Shown: piece by piece, positions 25,283 through 34,309 of the stretch
How the letters are laid out: every line of letters begins with the position of its first letter
Position numbering within the stretch: the first letter of the stretch is position 1
DNA from: Methyloversatilis universalis FAM5
GTDB taxonomy: Bacteria > Pseudomonadota > Gammaproteobacteria > Burkholderiales > Rhodocyclaceae
Direction of reading: 5' to 3'
Assembly: GCF_000214035.2 (NCBI RefSeq)
Contig: NZ_AFHG01000030.1
Coordinates: forward strand, 285,271 to 349,270
Length of the DNA: 64,000 nt
Program-made: the position numbers and the translations under genes
Notes under the pieces: model-generated
Seen by the model: only the letters and a program-made list of their open reading frames with translations
What the model was told of the DNA's origin: nothing
Database searches by the model: none

Positions 25283-26671
25283 ATGACGTTCCAGCAATTC
25301 CTGCTCATTCTTCGCGCACGCTGGCTGGTCGGCCTTGCGGTGCTCCTCGTGGTGGTGGCCACCACTGTCGCTGTCAGCCTGGTGCTGCCCAAGCAGTATT
25401 CCTCGGCCACCTCGGTGCTGATCGACGTGAAGTCGCCGGACCCCATTCTCGGCGTGACGCTGCCGGCGCTGGTGACCCCGGGCTATATGGCGACCCAGGT
25501 CGATATCGTGACCTCGGACCGCGTGGCCCAGCGCGTCGTGCGCATGCTCGGTTTCGACAAGAGTGCGGCGGCGGTCGAACAGTGGCGCGAGGCGACCGAA
25601 GGCAAGGGCTCGATGGACGCCTACTTCGCTGATCTGCTGAAGAAGAAGCTGGACGTGAAGCCGTCGCGCGAATCGAACGTGCTGTCGATCCAGTTCAGCG
25701 GACAGGATCCGGCCTTTTCGGCGGCGGTGGCGAATGCCTTCGCCCAGGCCTACATCGACACCAACCTCGAACTGAAGATCGAACCGGCCAAGCAGTACGC
25801 CAGCTGGTTTGCCGGCCAGTCCAAGGCCCTTCGTGAAGGCCTGGAGAAGGCGCAGAGCAAGCTGTCCGCCTTCCAGCAGGAAAGCGGCATCGTCGCCACC
25901 GACGAACGTCTCGACATCGAGAACGCCCGCCTGGCCGAACTGTCCAGCCAGTACACCGCGATCCAGGCGCAGCGCAGCGACAGTTCCTCGCGTCAGGCCC
26001 AGGTCGGACAGGCGCAGATCGAAACCCTGCCCGAAGTGCAGCAGAACTCGCTCATCATCGGCCTGAAGGCTGATCTTGCACGCGGCGAGGCAAGGCTGAA
26101 CGAAATGAGCCAGCGCTACGGCCGCAACCATCCGGAGTACCAGCGCGCCCAGGGCGAGGTCGATACGCAGCGCGCCAAGCTGGATGCGGAAATGAAGAAG
26201 GTGGCCAGCACCATCGGCACCAGCAACCGCGTAAACGTGCAGCGCGAGGCCGAAGTGCGCGCCGCGCTGAACGCGCAGAAGAACCGGGTGCTGGAACTGA
26301 AGAAGCAGCGCGACGATCTCGCGGTGCTGCAGCGTGAAGTGGAAAGCGCGCAGCGCGCCTATGACGCGGTGGCTCAGCGCTTCACCCAGACCAGCCTCGA
26401 AAGCCAGACCACGCAGACCAATATCGTGGTGCTCACACCGGCGATCGCGCCGGTCGAGCATTCGAGCCCGAATCTGCTGCTGAACACGCTGGTCGCGATT
26501 TTCCTGGGCACCCTGCTGGCAGTCGGTACCGTGCTGCTGCTCGAGCTGCTGGATCAGCGCGTGCGGGGTGACGACGACCTGCAACAGCTGCTCGGTGTGC
26601 CGGTGCTCGGCCTGATTTCGTCGGTCAAGTTCAACAAGGGCGCCAAGCGTGCCCGTGCGGCCACCGCCTGA
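25283..26671 (+). CDS. epsF: Chain-length determinant protein EpsF (Wzz/PCP family)
   Basis: A 462-residue polysaccharide co-polymerase with an N-terminal membrane helix (about 14-34), a long periplasmic part with coiled-coil (KALREGLEKAQSKLSAFQQ and further), and a C-terminal membrane helix (about 395-425) before a short cytoplasmic tail. The motif RYGRNHPEYQRAQ is typical of the GNVR-type group. It controls the length of the polymer and would partner the ATPase EpsG encoded 11 bp downstream. Confidence 0.93.
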   Translation: MTFQQFLLILRARWLVGLAVLLVVVATTVAVSLVLPKQYSSATSVLIDVKSPDPILGVTLPALVTPGYMATQVDIVTSDRVAQRVVRMLGFDKSAAAVEQWREATEGKGSMDAYFADLLKKKLDVKPSRESNVLSIQFSGQDPAFSAAVANAFAQAYIDTNLELKIEPAKQYASWFAGQSKALREGLEKAQSKLSAFQQESGIVATDERLDIENARLAELSSQYTAIQAQRSDSSSRQAQVGQAQIETLPEVQQNSLIIGLKADLARGEARLNEMSQRYGRNHPEYQRAQGEVDTQRAKLDAEMKKVASTIGTSNRVNVQREAEVRAALNAQKNRVLELKKQRDDLAVLQREVESAQRAYDAVAQRFTQTSLESQTTQTNIVVLTPAIAPVEHSSPNLLLNTLVAIFLGTLLAVGTVLLLELLDQRVRGDDDLQQLLGVPVLGLISSVKFNKGAKRARAATA

Positions 26672-26682
26672 GGACATTACAG

Positions 26683-27546
26683 ATGAACGCCCCCACTTCC
26701 ATAGATTCCGGATCCGGTCGCGCCATCGGTGCCATCCTCATCGACGCCGGCCGGCTGACGCCGGATGGCGCGGAGCGCATCCTGCGCGCGCAGCGTGATG
26801 GCGGCCTGCGCTTCGGCGATGCCGCGATCTCGCTCGGACTGCTGAAAGAATCGGACATCCAGTTCGCGCTGTCGCGTCAGTTCGACTATCCCTTCCTGCA
26901 GCCGGGCGAGAGCACGGTCAGTGATGAGGTGATCGCGGCCTACCGTCCCTTTACCCGCCAGGTCGAGGAACTGCGTGCGCTGCGCAGCCAGCTCATGCTG
27001 CGCTGGTTCGATGCCGAAGCCGAACGCAAGACGCTGTCCATCGTCAGTCCGGAGCGCGGCGAAGGTCGCAGCTTCATCGCCGCCAATCTGGCGGTGGTGT
27101 TTTCCCAGCTCGGCGAGCGCACGCTGCTGATCGATGCCGACATGCGCAATCCGCGGCAGCATGCGCTGTTCTCGGTCAGCAACCGGGTCGGCCTGTCGGA
27201 AACGCTGGCCGGTCGTGGTGGCCCTGAAGCCGTTCAACGGGTGCCTGCGCTGCTCGATCTGTGTGTGCTGCCGGCCGGCGCGGTGCCGCCGAATCCGCAG
27301 GAGCTGCTGTCGCGTCCGGTGTTCAGCCAGCTGCTCGCCCAGCTGTCCAAGGATTTCGATGTCATCCTGATCGACACGCCTGCCGGGGCGGAATATGCCG
27401 ATGCGCAGACCATTGCGGTGCGTGCCAGCGGCGCGCTGATGGTGGCGCGCAAGAACGTGAGCCGCGCCTCGCGTCTGCGCCGTCTGGCCGACGAACTGGT
27501 GACCGCCAGCGCCACCCTCGTCGGCTCGGTGATGAACGAGCCGTGA
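26683..27546 (+). CDS. epsG: EpsG-type tyrosine kinase/ATPase for chain-length control
   Basis: A 287-residue cytoplasmic P-loop protein of the BY-kinase group. A helical N-terminal part (IGAILIDAGRLTPDGAERIL) precedes the ATPase domain. Its Walker A region is SPERGEGRSF (122-131), Walker A' is LLIDADMRNPRQH (148-160) and Walker B is VILIDTPAG. The Walker A lysine is replaced by Arg129, unusual for a P-loop kinase though I recall it in other EpsG proteins. There is no C-terminal tyrosine cluster: the protein ends GSVMNEP. It is expected to interact with the cytoplasmic tail of EpsF. Confidence 0.9.
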   Translation: MNAPTSIDSGSGRAIGAILIDAGRLTPDGAERILRAQRDGGLRFGDAAISLGLLKESDIQFALSRQFDYPFLQPGESTVSDEVIAAYRPFTRQVEELRALRSQLMLRWFDAEAERKTLSIVSPERGEGRSFIAANLAVVFSQLGERTLLIDADMRNPRQHALFSVSNRVGLSETLAGRGGPEAVQRVPALLDLCVLPAGAVPPNPQELLSRPVFSQLLAQLSKDFDVILIDTPAGAEYADAQTIAVRASGALMVARKNVSRASRLRRLADELVTASATLVGSVMNEP

Positions 27547-27563
27547 TACGGATGGTCTGAACG

Positions 27564-28478
27564 GTGTCTTCGATCTCTCCCGGCGCATCCGGCATGTCCG
27601 CTTCTCCCTCTCTGCGTCTGGGCGCCGGCAGCCTGTCTCCGCTGTGGGCACCGTTCTGGGTCGTGGTGGCCGGTCTGGCCGCCATGTACGGCCCCAGTTT
27701 CCATGATCTGTTTACCGGCATCTGGAGCACCGACGAGAACGCGCACGGCCCCATCGTGCTGTCGGTGTCGCTGTGGCTGCTCTACACCAAGTGGAACTCG
27801 ATTGCCGACGACGTGAAGCCGGCGCCGGCCCCGGCGCTCGGCTGGCCGCTGGTCGTGCTGGCGCTGCTGCTGTACGTCGTCGGCCGGTCGCAGGACATCC
27901 TGATTTTCGAGATCGGTTCGCTGATCCCGATGCTGGCCGGTCTGATGCTGGTGTTCTTCGGCCGGGCCACGCTGCTCGGCCTGTGGTTTCCGCTGTTCTT
28001 CATGCTGTTTATGATTCCGCTGCCCGGCGTGCTGGTCGATGCGGTGACCCAGCCGATGAAGATGGCGGTGTCGTGGGCGGCGGAACACCTGCTGTATGCG
28101 CTGGGTTATCCGATCGCACGCACCGGCGTGATCCTGGTGATCGGCCAGTACCAGCTGCTGGTCGCCGACGCCTGCGCCGGCCTGCACTCGCTCTTTACGC
28201 TCGAGGCGCTGGGTCTGCTCTACCTGAATCTGGTGCGTCACGACTCCTTTGCCCGCAACCTGACGCTGGCCATCCTGATCGTGCCGATCTCCTTCACCGC
28301 CAACGTGATCCGGGTGATCGTGCTCACGCTGATCACCTACCATTTCGGTGACGAGGCGGGGCAGGGCTTCCTGCATGGCTTTGCTGGCATGGTGCTGTTC
28401 ATCAGCGCACTCATCCTCATCATCGGCGTCGATTCGATGCTGCGTTTCGGCGTCCGCCAGACCGACGCGCCGGCCTGA
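27564..28478 (+). CDS. xrtB: Exosortase B
   Basis: A 304-residue inner-membrane transpeptidase with about eight hydrophobic segments. The catalytic triad of exosortases is visible: Cys204 in [15 protein letters not shown], Arg250 in ANVIRV and His271 in GFLHGFAGM. The family cleaves C-terminal PEP-CTERM sorting tags of exported proteins. The reading starts with GTG 27564; ATG 27594 (MSASPSL) is an equally good choice. EpsI, which usually follows xrtB, is missing here: tadA comes next. No PEP-CTERM protein occurs in the window. Confidence 0.93.
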   Translation: MSSISPGASGMSASPSLRLGAGSLSPLWAPFWVVVAGLAAMYGPSFHDLFTGIWSTDENAHGPIVLSVSLWLLYTKWNSIADDVKPAPAPALGWPLVVLALLLYVVGRSQDILIFEIGSLIPMLAGLMLVFFGRATLLGLWFPLFFMLFMIPLPGVLVDAVTQPMKMAVSWAAEHLLYALGYPIARTGVILVIGQYQLLVADACAGLHSLFTLEALGLLYLNLVRHDSFARNLTLAILIVPISFTANVIRVIVLTLITYHFGDEAGQGFLHGFAGMVLFISALILIIGVDSMLRFGVRQTDAPA

Positions 28479-28966
<488 letters not shown>

Positions 28967-28967
<1 letters not shown>

Positions 28968-29467
28968 TGCGCATCGACATCGACATTCCGACGCAGTGGA
29001 TGCGCCTGTACGACGATGCGGGCGTGCTGATCCGCCGCTACCGTGTATCCACCGCGAAGAACGGTGCCGGCGAGCAACGCGGCAGCTACCGCACGCCGCG
29101 CGGCCGTCACGTCATTCGCGCACGCATCGGTGCCGGCGCACCGGCCAATACCGTGTTCGTCCGGCGGCGTCCGACCGGCGAGCTGTGGTCGCCCGAGCTG
29201 GCGGCCGCTCATCCGGGACGGGACTGGATACTGACCCGCATCCTGTGGCTGTCCGGCTGCGAGCCCGGTTTCAACCGGCTGGGCGAGGTCGACACCATGC
29301 GCCGCTACGTCTATCTGCACGGCAGCCCCGACACCGCGGAAATGGGCGTGCCCGGCTCGATCGGCTGTGTGCGCATGCGCAACCGCGACATCATCGAACT
29401 GTTCGATCTGGTGCCCGCGGGCACGCCGGTGAATATCCTCGATGGTGTCCGGGGGGGCGCGTCGTGA
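28967..29467 (+). CDS. L,D-transpeptidase (YkuD fold) without signal peptide
   Basis: A 166-residue YkuD-domain protein. The catalytic block has His119 in YLHGSPD and the nucleophile Cys134 in SIGCVRMRN. The N-terminus (MRIDIDIPTQWMRLYDD) goes straight into the domain with no secretion signal, although L,D-transpeptidases normally act on peptidoglycan in the periplasm. Upstream in-frame codons overlap tadA and give no signal either. It may be exported by another means or act on a cytoplasmic precursor. It is coupled to tadA (TGATG) and to the acetyltransferase (GTGA). Confidence 0.9.
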
Positions 29468-29886
29468 CCGAACTCGTGCTCGGCACCTGGGCCGAGCTGG
29501 CGCCGATGCTGGTGCCTCTGCGGCGCGAGGTGTTCATCGTGGAGCAGTGCGTTCCGGAAGAACTGGAGTGGGACGCATACGACGCGGTCAGCGTGCACGC
29601 GCTGGCGCTGATCGACGGCGAGGCGGTCGGCTGCGGCCGTCTGCTGCCGGACGGTCACATCGGGCGGATGGCGGTGCGTCGTGCCTTCCGCGGTCGCGGC
29701 ATCGGCCGCGCAGTGCTGGATGCACTGCTGGCCGCCGCGGCCGGGCGCGGCCTGGGTCTGCTGCAGCTGCATGCGCAGACTCACGCCCAGGGGTTCTACG
29801 CGCAGGCGGGTTTCGTCGCGGAAGGCGCGGAATTCGACGAGGCCGGCATCCCTCACCGGCGGATGGTGCGCAGGCTCCCGAGCTGA
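29464..29886 (+). CDS. GNAT family N-acetyltransferase
   Basis: A 140-residue acetyltransferase with the acetyl-CoA loop RRAFRGRGIGRAVLDALL and C-terminal QTHAQGFYAQAGF. The first part (LRREVFIVEQCVPEELEWDAYD) is of the ElaA-like type. The substrate is unknown. The GTG start at 29464 overlaps the transpeptidase stop. The last 34 bp overlap the end of the response-regulator gene on the other strand. Confidence 0.87.
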   Translation: MTELVLGTWAELAPMLVPLRREVFIVEQCVPEELEWDAYDAVSVHALALIDGEAVGCGRLLPDGHIGRMAVRRAFRGRGIGRAVLDALLAAAAGRGLGLLQLHAQTHAQGFYAQAGFVAEGAEFDEAGIPHRRMVRRLPS

Positions 29887-30257
29887 CCGACAGCCGCGTC
29901 GTCCAGCGGCTTGGTCAGGAAGCCGCTCACCCGCGGAAAGCCGAGCGCGCGTTCCCGTTCGCTGTCCAGCGCGGATGAACTGAGCATGCAGATGCGGGTG
30001 TCCCCCTGATGCCGGTCCGGCAGCGCGTGGAAGGCTTCCAGGAACTCGAAACCGTTCATGCGTGGCATGTTGATGTCGAGCAGGATGAGGTCGACCGGAT
30101 GCCCGGCGTTCTCGCTCAGCCAGGCGAGCGCCTTTTCCGCCCATTCGAACACCATCACGTCGGCGGCCACGCCGGACTGTTCGATCAGCAGCCCGTGAAA
30201 GAAATTGTCCGCATCGCTGTCGTCGATCAGCATTACGGTGCGCAGCGCGGCGCTCAT
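29853..30257 (-). CDS. Stand-alone response regulator receiver (Rcp1-like)
   Basis: A 134-residue receiver domain with no output domain: acidic Asp12/Asp13, phosphorylation site Asp61 in LLLDINMPRMNG, Ser/Thr near 93-95, and Lys116 in FLTKP. Such single-domain receivers often partner GAF/PAS kinases. ATG 30257 overlaps the stop of the kinase gene (ATGA), so the pair is co-translated. Its 3' end overlaps the convergent acetyltransferase gene by 34 bp. Confidence 0.93.
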   Translation of the reverse strand: MSAALRTVMLIDDSDADNFFHGLLIEQSGVAADVMVFEWAEKALAWLSENAGHPVDLILLDINMPRMNGFEFLEAFHALPDRHQGDTRICMLSSSALDSERERALGFPRVSGFLTKPLDDAAVGQLGSLRTIRR

Positions 30258-32056
30258 GCCGTGGTTGTCCTCGCAGAGGGTTCGGGGGCCTGGCCTATCA
30301 TCCGGCTGATCGGCAGCGCGAGCACGAAGCGGGCGCCGCAGCCGGCGGCCGATTCGACGAACATGTGGCCGCCGTGCATGTCGGCGATGCGACGGCACAG
30401 CGCCAGCCCCAGTCCGGTCCCTTCATACTCGCTGCGCGCATGCAGGCGCTCGAAGGCGGCAAAGATGCGTTCGTGGAAGGACGGTTCGATGCCGATGCCG
30501 TTGTCGCTGACCGCCACATGCAGTTCGTCCTTCACCCGCTGTGCGGTGACCGTCACTTCCGGTGCCACGTCCGGTGCGTGGAACTTGATCGCATTGCCGA
30601 TCAGGTTCTGCATCAGCAGGCCGAGCAGGCTGCGGTCACCGCGTATGACCGGCAGCGGCGCCACCTGCAGCGTGGCGCCGCTGCGCCCGATGGCATCGGC
30701 CAGGGCCTGACGGGTGTCTTCCAGCAGCTCGCTCAGGCTCACCGCGTCGGTCCGCGCTTCGGCGCCGTCCAGCCTGACGTAGGCCAGCAGATCGTCGACC
30801 AGCTGGCGCAGCCGTTCCCCACCCCGCACGACGAAATCGATGTAGCGCCGGCTGCGGCTGTCCGGCGCGTCCGGACTTTCACGGGCGAGCAGGCGGGCAA
30901 AGTTCAGGATGGAATTGATCGGCTCGCGCAGGTCGTGCGAGGCGACATGCACGAACTGCTGCAGCGCGATATTGCTGCGCTCCAGCTCGGCCAGCGTATG
31001 GCGGAGGTGTTCCTCCGCCCGCAGCCGGGCGGTGATGTCTTCGCCCACGCCCAGCAGGCCGGTCGCCACGCCGCCTTCGTCTTCCAGCCGGCTGGTGTGC
31101 CAGGCGATCACCCGCAGTTCGCCGGACGCATTCAGCGCATGCCCGCGGAAGCGCCGTTCGCTCTGCTGGGTGCCGTCGACCAGCCCACCGAAATAGCTGC
31201 GGGCCTCGCTGCGCTCGGCGGCCGGCAGGCACAGTTCGAACCAGTCACGCCCGATCAGGCTGTCCACCGGACGTCCGAGCACTTCAGCGCTTTTGCGATT
31301 GGCCTGTATCACGCGCCCGGCGGTGTCGGTCACCACCATCATGCTGCCGGCGGTGTCGAAGTAGAGCCGGGCCCGGTCGCGCTCCGCCTCGACTTCCCGG
31401 GTGCGCAGCGCGACCAGGGCGGACAGTTCGTCATTGAAGCGCTGCAGCTGGCGCTCGAACATGTTTTGCCGTTCGCGCGCCTCGCGCATGGCGTCCACCC
31501 GGTCGCGCAGTTCGATCTGCGCCACCACCTGACGGGCGAGGGCGGACAGGGCCTCGCGCTGCGCGTCGTCGAGCGTGCGGGCCACGGTGTCGATCACGCA
31601 CAGCGTGCCGATGCGCTGACCGCCGGCCACTTCCAGCGGCGCACCGGCGTAGAAGCGGATGCCGGGCGCTCCGGTGACCAGCGGGTTGTCTCTGAAGCGG
31701 CTGTCTTCGCAGGCATCCGGCACCTCCAGCACTTCGGGCTTCAGGATGGCGTGCGCGCAGAACGCCTGTTCGCGCGGCGTTTCGCTGGCGTCCAGCCCGA
31801 TCCGTGACTTGAACCACTGGCGTTCGCGATCGACCAGACTGATCAGCGCGATCGGCGTGCCGCAGATGAGGGACGCGATCCGGGTCAGGTCGTCAAAGGC
31901 CGGCTCCGGCAGCGTATCGAGCAGATGTGTCGCGTCCAGCGCCGCGAGGCGTGCGGATTCGTCGGCAGGGTGTGGCGCGTTCGGCAAGTTGGGCGTCGCT
32001 TTGCTCAATGGGCTGTCGGGAATGACGGCACGGGTGCCATGAACTTTATTGTGCAC
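30254..32056 (-). CDS. Hybrid-sensing histidine kinase (GAF-PAS-HisKA-HATPase), soluble
   Basis: About 600 residues, with no membrane helix. Order: GAF (about 45-190, FDDLTRIASLICGTPIALIS to IGTLCVID), a coiled segment, PAS (about 235-350), HisKA with phospho-His in HVASHDLREPINSILNF, and a HATPase_c domain with NLIGNAIKFH, DNGIGI and GTGLGLALC. There is no ATG at the front: GTG 32056 or TTG 32008 are the candidates, and I took the former with low certainty. It forms a unit with the receiver gene that follows. The GAF class resembles light or redox sensors, but no bilin-binding cysteine is evident. Confidence 0.9.
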   Translation of the reverse strand: MHNKVHGTRAVIPDSPLSKATPNLPNAPHPADESARLAALDATHLLDTLPEPAFDDLTRIASLICGTPIALISLVDRERQWFKSRIGLDASETPREQAFCAHAILKPEVLEVPDACEDSRFRDNPLVTGAPGIRFYAGAPLEVAGGQRIGTLCVIDTVARTLDDAQREALSALARQVVAQIELRDRVDAMREARERQNMFERQLQRFNDELSALVALRTREVEAERDRARLYFDTAGSMMVVTDTAGRVIQANRKSAEVLGRPVDSLIGRDWFELCLPAAERSEARSYFGGLVDGTQQSERRFRGHALNASGELRVIAWHTSRLEDEGGVATGLLGVGEDITARLRAEEHLRHTLAELERSNIALQQFVHVASHDLREPINSILNFARLLARESPDAPDSRSRRYIDFVVRGGERLRQLVDDLLAYVRLDGAEARTDAVSLSELLEDTRQALADAIGRSGATLQVAPLPVIRGDRSLLGLLMQNLIGNAIKFHAPDVAPEVTVTAQRVKDELHVAVSDNGIGIEPSFHERIFAAFERLHARSEYEGTGLGLALCRRIADMHGGHMFVESAAGCGARFVLALPISRMIGQAPEPSARTTTA

Positions 32057-32085
32057 CCGATGGCGGGTGCCCGGGCAGCGGGGTT

Positions 32086-32868
32086 TCAGCGTACCGCGGT
32101 CAGCACCGTCCGTCCGGTCTCGCCGCCGCCCGGGCCGTGGCGTCTTTCCTCGATCCGGATCGCCGCCGGGTCGATCACCAGCACGGTGCGTGAGCGGGTG
32201 CCGTAGTCGTCGCCGGCGATGAAGACCGGTGACAGCCTGCGCTCCCACTCCAGACTGACGCCGGTGTCCGGCAGATCGGCGTCGGCGGCCGGCGTGGGGT
32301 CGAGCAGCAGTTCGAACAGCGCATCCACTCGCGCCTCCGTCGCGGCCCTGGACCCCTGACCGGTCACCCGCGCGAACGCCTCGCGCGCCCGGACCAGCTT
32401 GGGCCAGGGCGTGCCGGGAAGGTGATTGGACAGCGCATGCAGGCCGGGCGGCAGCGGCGAGCTGCGTGGCGGATGGCCGCCGCCGTGCCCGACCCAGATC
32501 AGATCGCGGCCGTCGCACAGCAGCAGGTTGAAACCGTTGTACTGCGCCGCCTCGCGCATGCAGGCCGCGGCGTGCTCGGCCGCCGGCATCCGCCCGGTCA
32601 GGAAATCCGCCACCAGCGCGCCACGCGAGCGCGCGTCCGGGCGCTGGCGGGCCGGGTCACGGTAATTGGTCAGTGCCGCGAAGCGCCCGTCGGTGCTCAC
32701 GCCCAGCCAGGTGCCGCCGGATACCTGATCGCGCCCGGCCATCACCTGTGGCGCGTCCGGCCACACCTGAAGCGGCGCGCTCGGCCGCCGGTGGAATTCG
32801 TCGCGATTGGCAGCGACCTGCAGCGACGGGTGTCCGTACGGCTGCCAGTCCAGCACGATGAGGCACAT
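32086..32868 (-). CDS. NRDE / TANGO2 family protein
   Basis: A 260-residue protein that starts MCLIVLDWQP. The second-residue Cys and the motif ANRDEF (20-25) define the NRDE/TANGO2 family, whose fold is of the Ntn-hydrolase type. Further blocks are GGTWLGVSTDGRFAALTNYRDP and LSNHLPGTPWPK. The biochemical role is not established; haem or lipid handling has been proposed for eukaryotic members. It precedes the histidine kinase by about 30 bp and may be in the same transcript. Confidence 0.92.
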   Translation of the reverse strand: MCLIVLDWQPYGHPSLQVAANRDEFHRRPSAPLQVWPDAPQVMAGRDQVSGGTWLGVSTDGRFAALTNYRDPARQRPDARSRGALVADFLTGRMPAAEHAAACMREAAQYNGFNLLLCDGRDLIWVGHGGGHPPRSSPLPPGLHALSNHLPGTPWPKLVRAREAFARVTGQGSRAATEARVDALFELLLDPTPAADADLPDTGVSLEWERRLSPVFIAGDDYGTRSRTVLVIDPAAIRIEERRHGPGGGETGRTVLTAVR

Positions 32869-32879
32869 GAGCCGGCGGC

Positions 32880-33170
32880 CTAGGCAGCGCGGAAGCGCTC
32901 CAGATGACGACCGGTGTCCGCGGCCAGGAAACCGTGCAGGCCGTGGCGCTGCACGTGGCTGCCCAGTTCCAGTTCGAACAGCCGCTGGTTGTTCACGCCT
33001 TCGTAGATTTCCATCCAGGTCAGCGGATCGTCCAGCCGCCGGCGCACCCGGCCGGGCACGCCGGTGGCCGCCTGCAGAGACGCCTGCATGGTGGCCAGCG
33101 CGGCGCGCAGCGCGGTTTCCTGCGCCGGGTCGATGCGGTAGTAGATGTAGTAGTCGATACGCGTGCTCAT
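32880..33170 (-). CDS. DUF4936 family protein
   Basis: A 96-residue soluble protein, MSTRIDYYIYYRIDP onward, with the DUF4936 pattern RRRLDDPLTWMEIYEGV in the middle. The alternating strand/helix pattern suggests a ferredoxin-like (dimeric alpha-beta barrel) fold. Its function is unknown. It lies between ygfZ and the NRDE gene, 14 and 11 bp away, so it is in one leftward operon. Confidence 0.85.
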   Translation of the reverse strand: MSTRIDYYIYYRIDPAQETALRAALATMQASLQAATGVPGRVRRRLDDPLTWMEIYEGVNNQRLFELELGSHVQRHGLHGFLAADTGRHLERFRAA

Positions 33171-33184
33171 GCCGATGCGCGCGC

Positions 33185-34219
33185 TTACTCGCCGAGCGCG
33201 TAGGGCAGGGCGGTGAAGCTGAGCGCGTCGCCGTCGGGCGCGCCCAGACGCACCGGACCGGCTTCGGTGCTGGACATCTGCACCACCGCCAGCAGCGCGC
33301 AGCCGCCCTCCGGCAGCGCCACCGCATCGACCACCGCACCGCAGGCCTGATCACCTGTGTCGCTGCCATAGACCGGCGTACCGGCCGCCGGCGGGGCGCA
33401 CTCCGCGCTGGCGCGGTACATGCGCCGCTTCAGCTTGCCCAGGTACTGGGTGCGGGCGACGATTTCCTGGCCCGGATAGCAGCCCTTCTTGAAGCTCACG
33501 CCGCCGGTCAGTTCGAAATTGACCATCTGCGGCACGAAGGCTTCCTGCGTGGCCGGCCAGATGCTGACCAGGCCGTCGCGGATGTCGAACCAGCGCCATG
33601 CGGGGGTGCCCGCCGGCGTGGCGTGGGCGGACAGCGCCTGCCACACGGTCTGCAGCCGCTCGGGCGGGGTGACGATCTGGAAGCGGTCGGCGGCCAGGCG
33701 CAGCACGCGCACGCCCTCCGCCTCGGCCTGCTTCATCGCGGCCGGCGGCAGCGGCAGGCCGGCGGCGGCCAGTGCCGCTTCGGCGCCGCTGCCGGCCAGG
33801 CCGAGCGCGGGCAGATCGGTGCTCGCATCGCCCAGCTTCGCCTTGGCGCGCAGGATGTACATCGACAGCTTGCGTCGCATCGGCTCGGCCAGCGCGCGCG
33901 GCAGCTGCAGCACGACCGCATCGCCGTCCTTCCACAGCGTGAAGGCGGCCAGCAGCCGACCCTTGGGCGTACAGAAACCGGCGGTGCGCACGCCGTCGGC
34001 CGGAATGCCCTGCACGTCATTGGTCATCAGGTTGTGCAGGAAGCTGGCGGCGTCCTCGCCCTCCGCACGCAGGCGGGACAGGTGGGTGAGCGGCACCAGC
34101 ACGGTGCCGGTCTGCGCCGCGTGCATTTCGGCGGCGGCGTCGGTCATTGCAGGAAACTGGCCGTCATCGGCGGCAGTCGAGGCGGCATCAGAGGCGGGAA
34201 TGAGGTCTGTGAGCAGCAT
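33185..34219 (-). CDS. ygfZ: Folate-binding Fe-S cluster repair protein YgfZ
   Basis: A 344-residue homologue of GcvT. The signature KGCYPGQEIVART is at 245-257, with Cys247 the conserved cysteine. LMTNDVQGI and WRWFDIRDG blocks are also present. The family uses tetrahydrofolate and supports assembly or repair of certain iron-sulfur enzymes. ATG 34219 gives a normal N-terminus; the open frame upstream is only antisense to mltG and tmk. It is divergent from mltG. Confidence 0.95.
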   Translation of the reverse strand: MLLTDLIPASDAASTAADDGQFPAMTDAAAEMHAAQTGTVLVPLTHLSRLRAEGEDAASFLHNLMTNDVQGIPADGVRTAGFCTPKGRLLAAFTLWKDGDAVVLQLPRALAEPMRRKLSMYILRAKAKLGDASTDLPALGLAGSGAEAALAAAGLPLPPAAMKQAEAEGVRVLRLAADRFQIVTPPERLQTVWQALSAHATPAGTPAWRWFDIRDGLVSIWPATQEAFVPQMVNFELTGGVSFKKGCYPGQEIVARTQYLGKLKRRMYRASAECAPPAAGTPVYGSDTGDQACGAVVDAVALPEGGCALLAVVQMSSTEAGPVRLGAPDGDALSFTALPYALGE

Positions 34220-34309
34220 GGTGTTGCGAATTCCGTGGTCGGGGAAAGTACGGGAAGAGGTTAACATACGGGGCCGCGCACGCCTGCCGCGCGTTCCTCT
34301 CCCGGTTGC

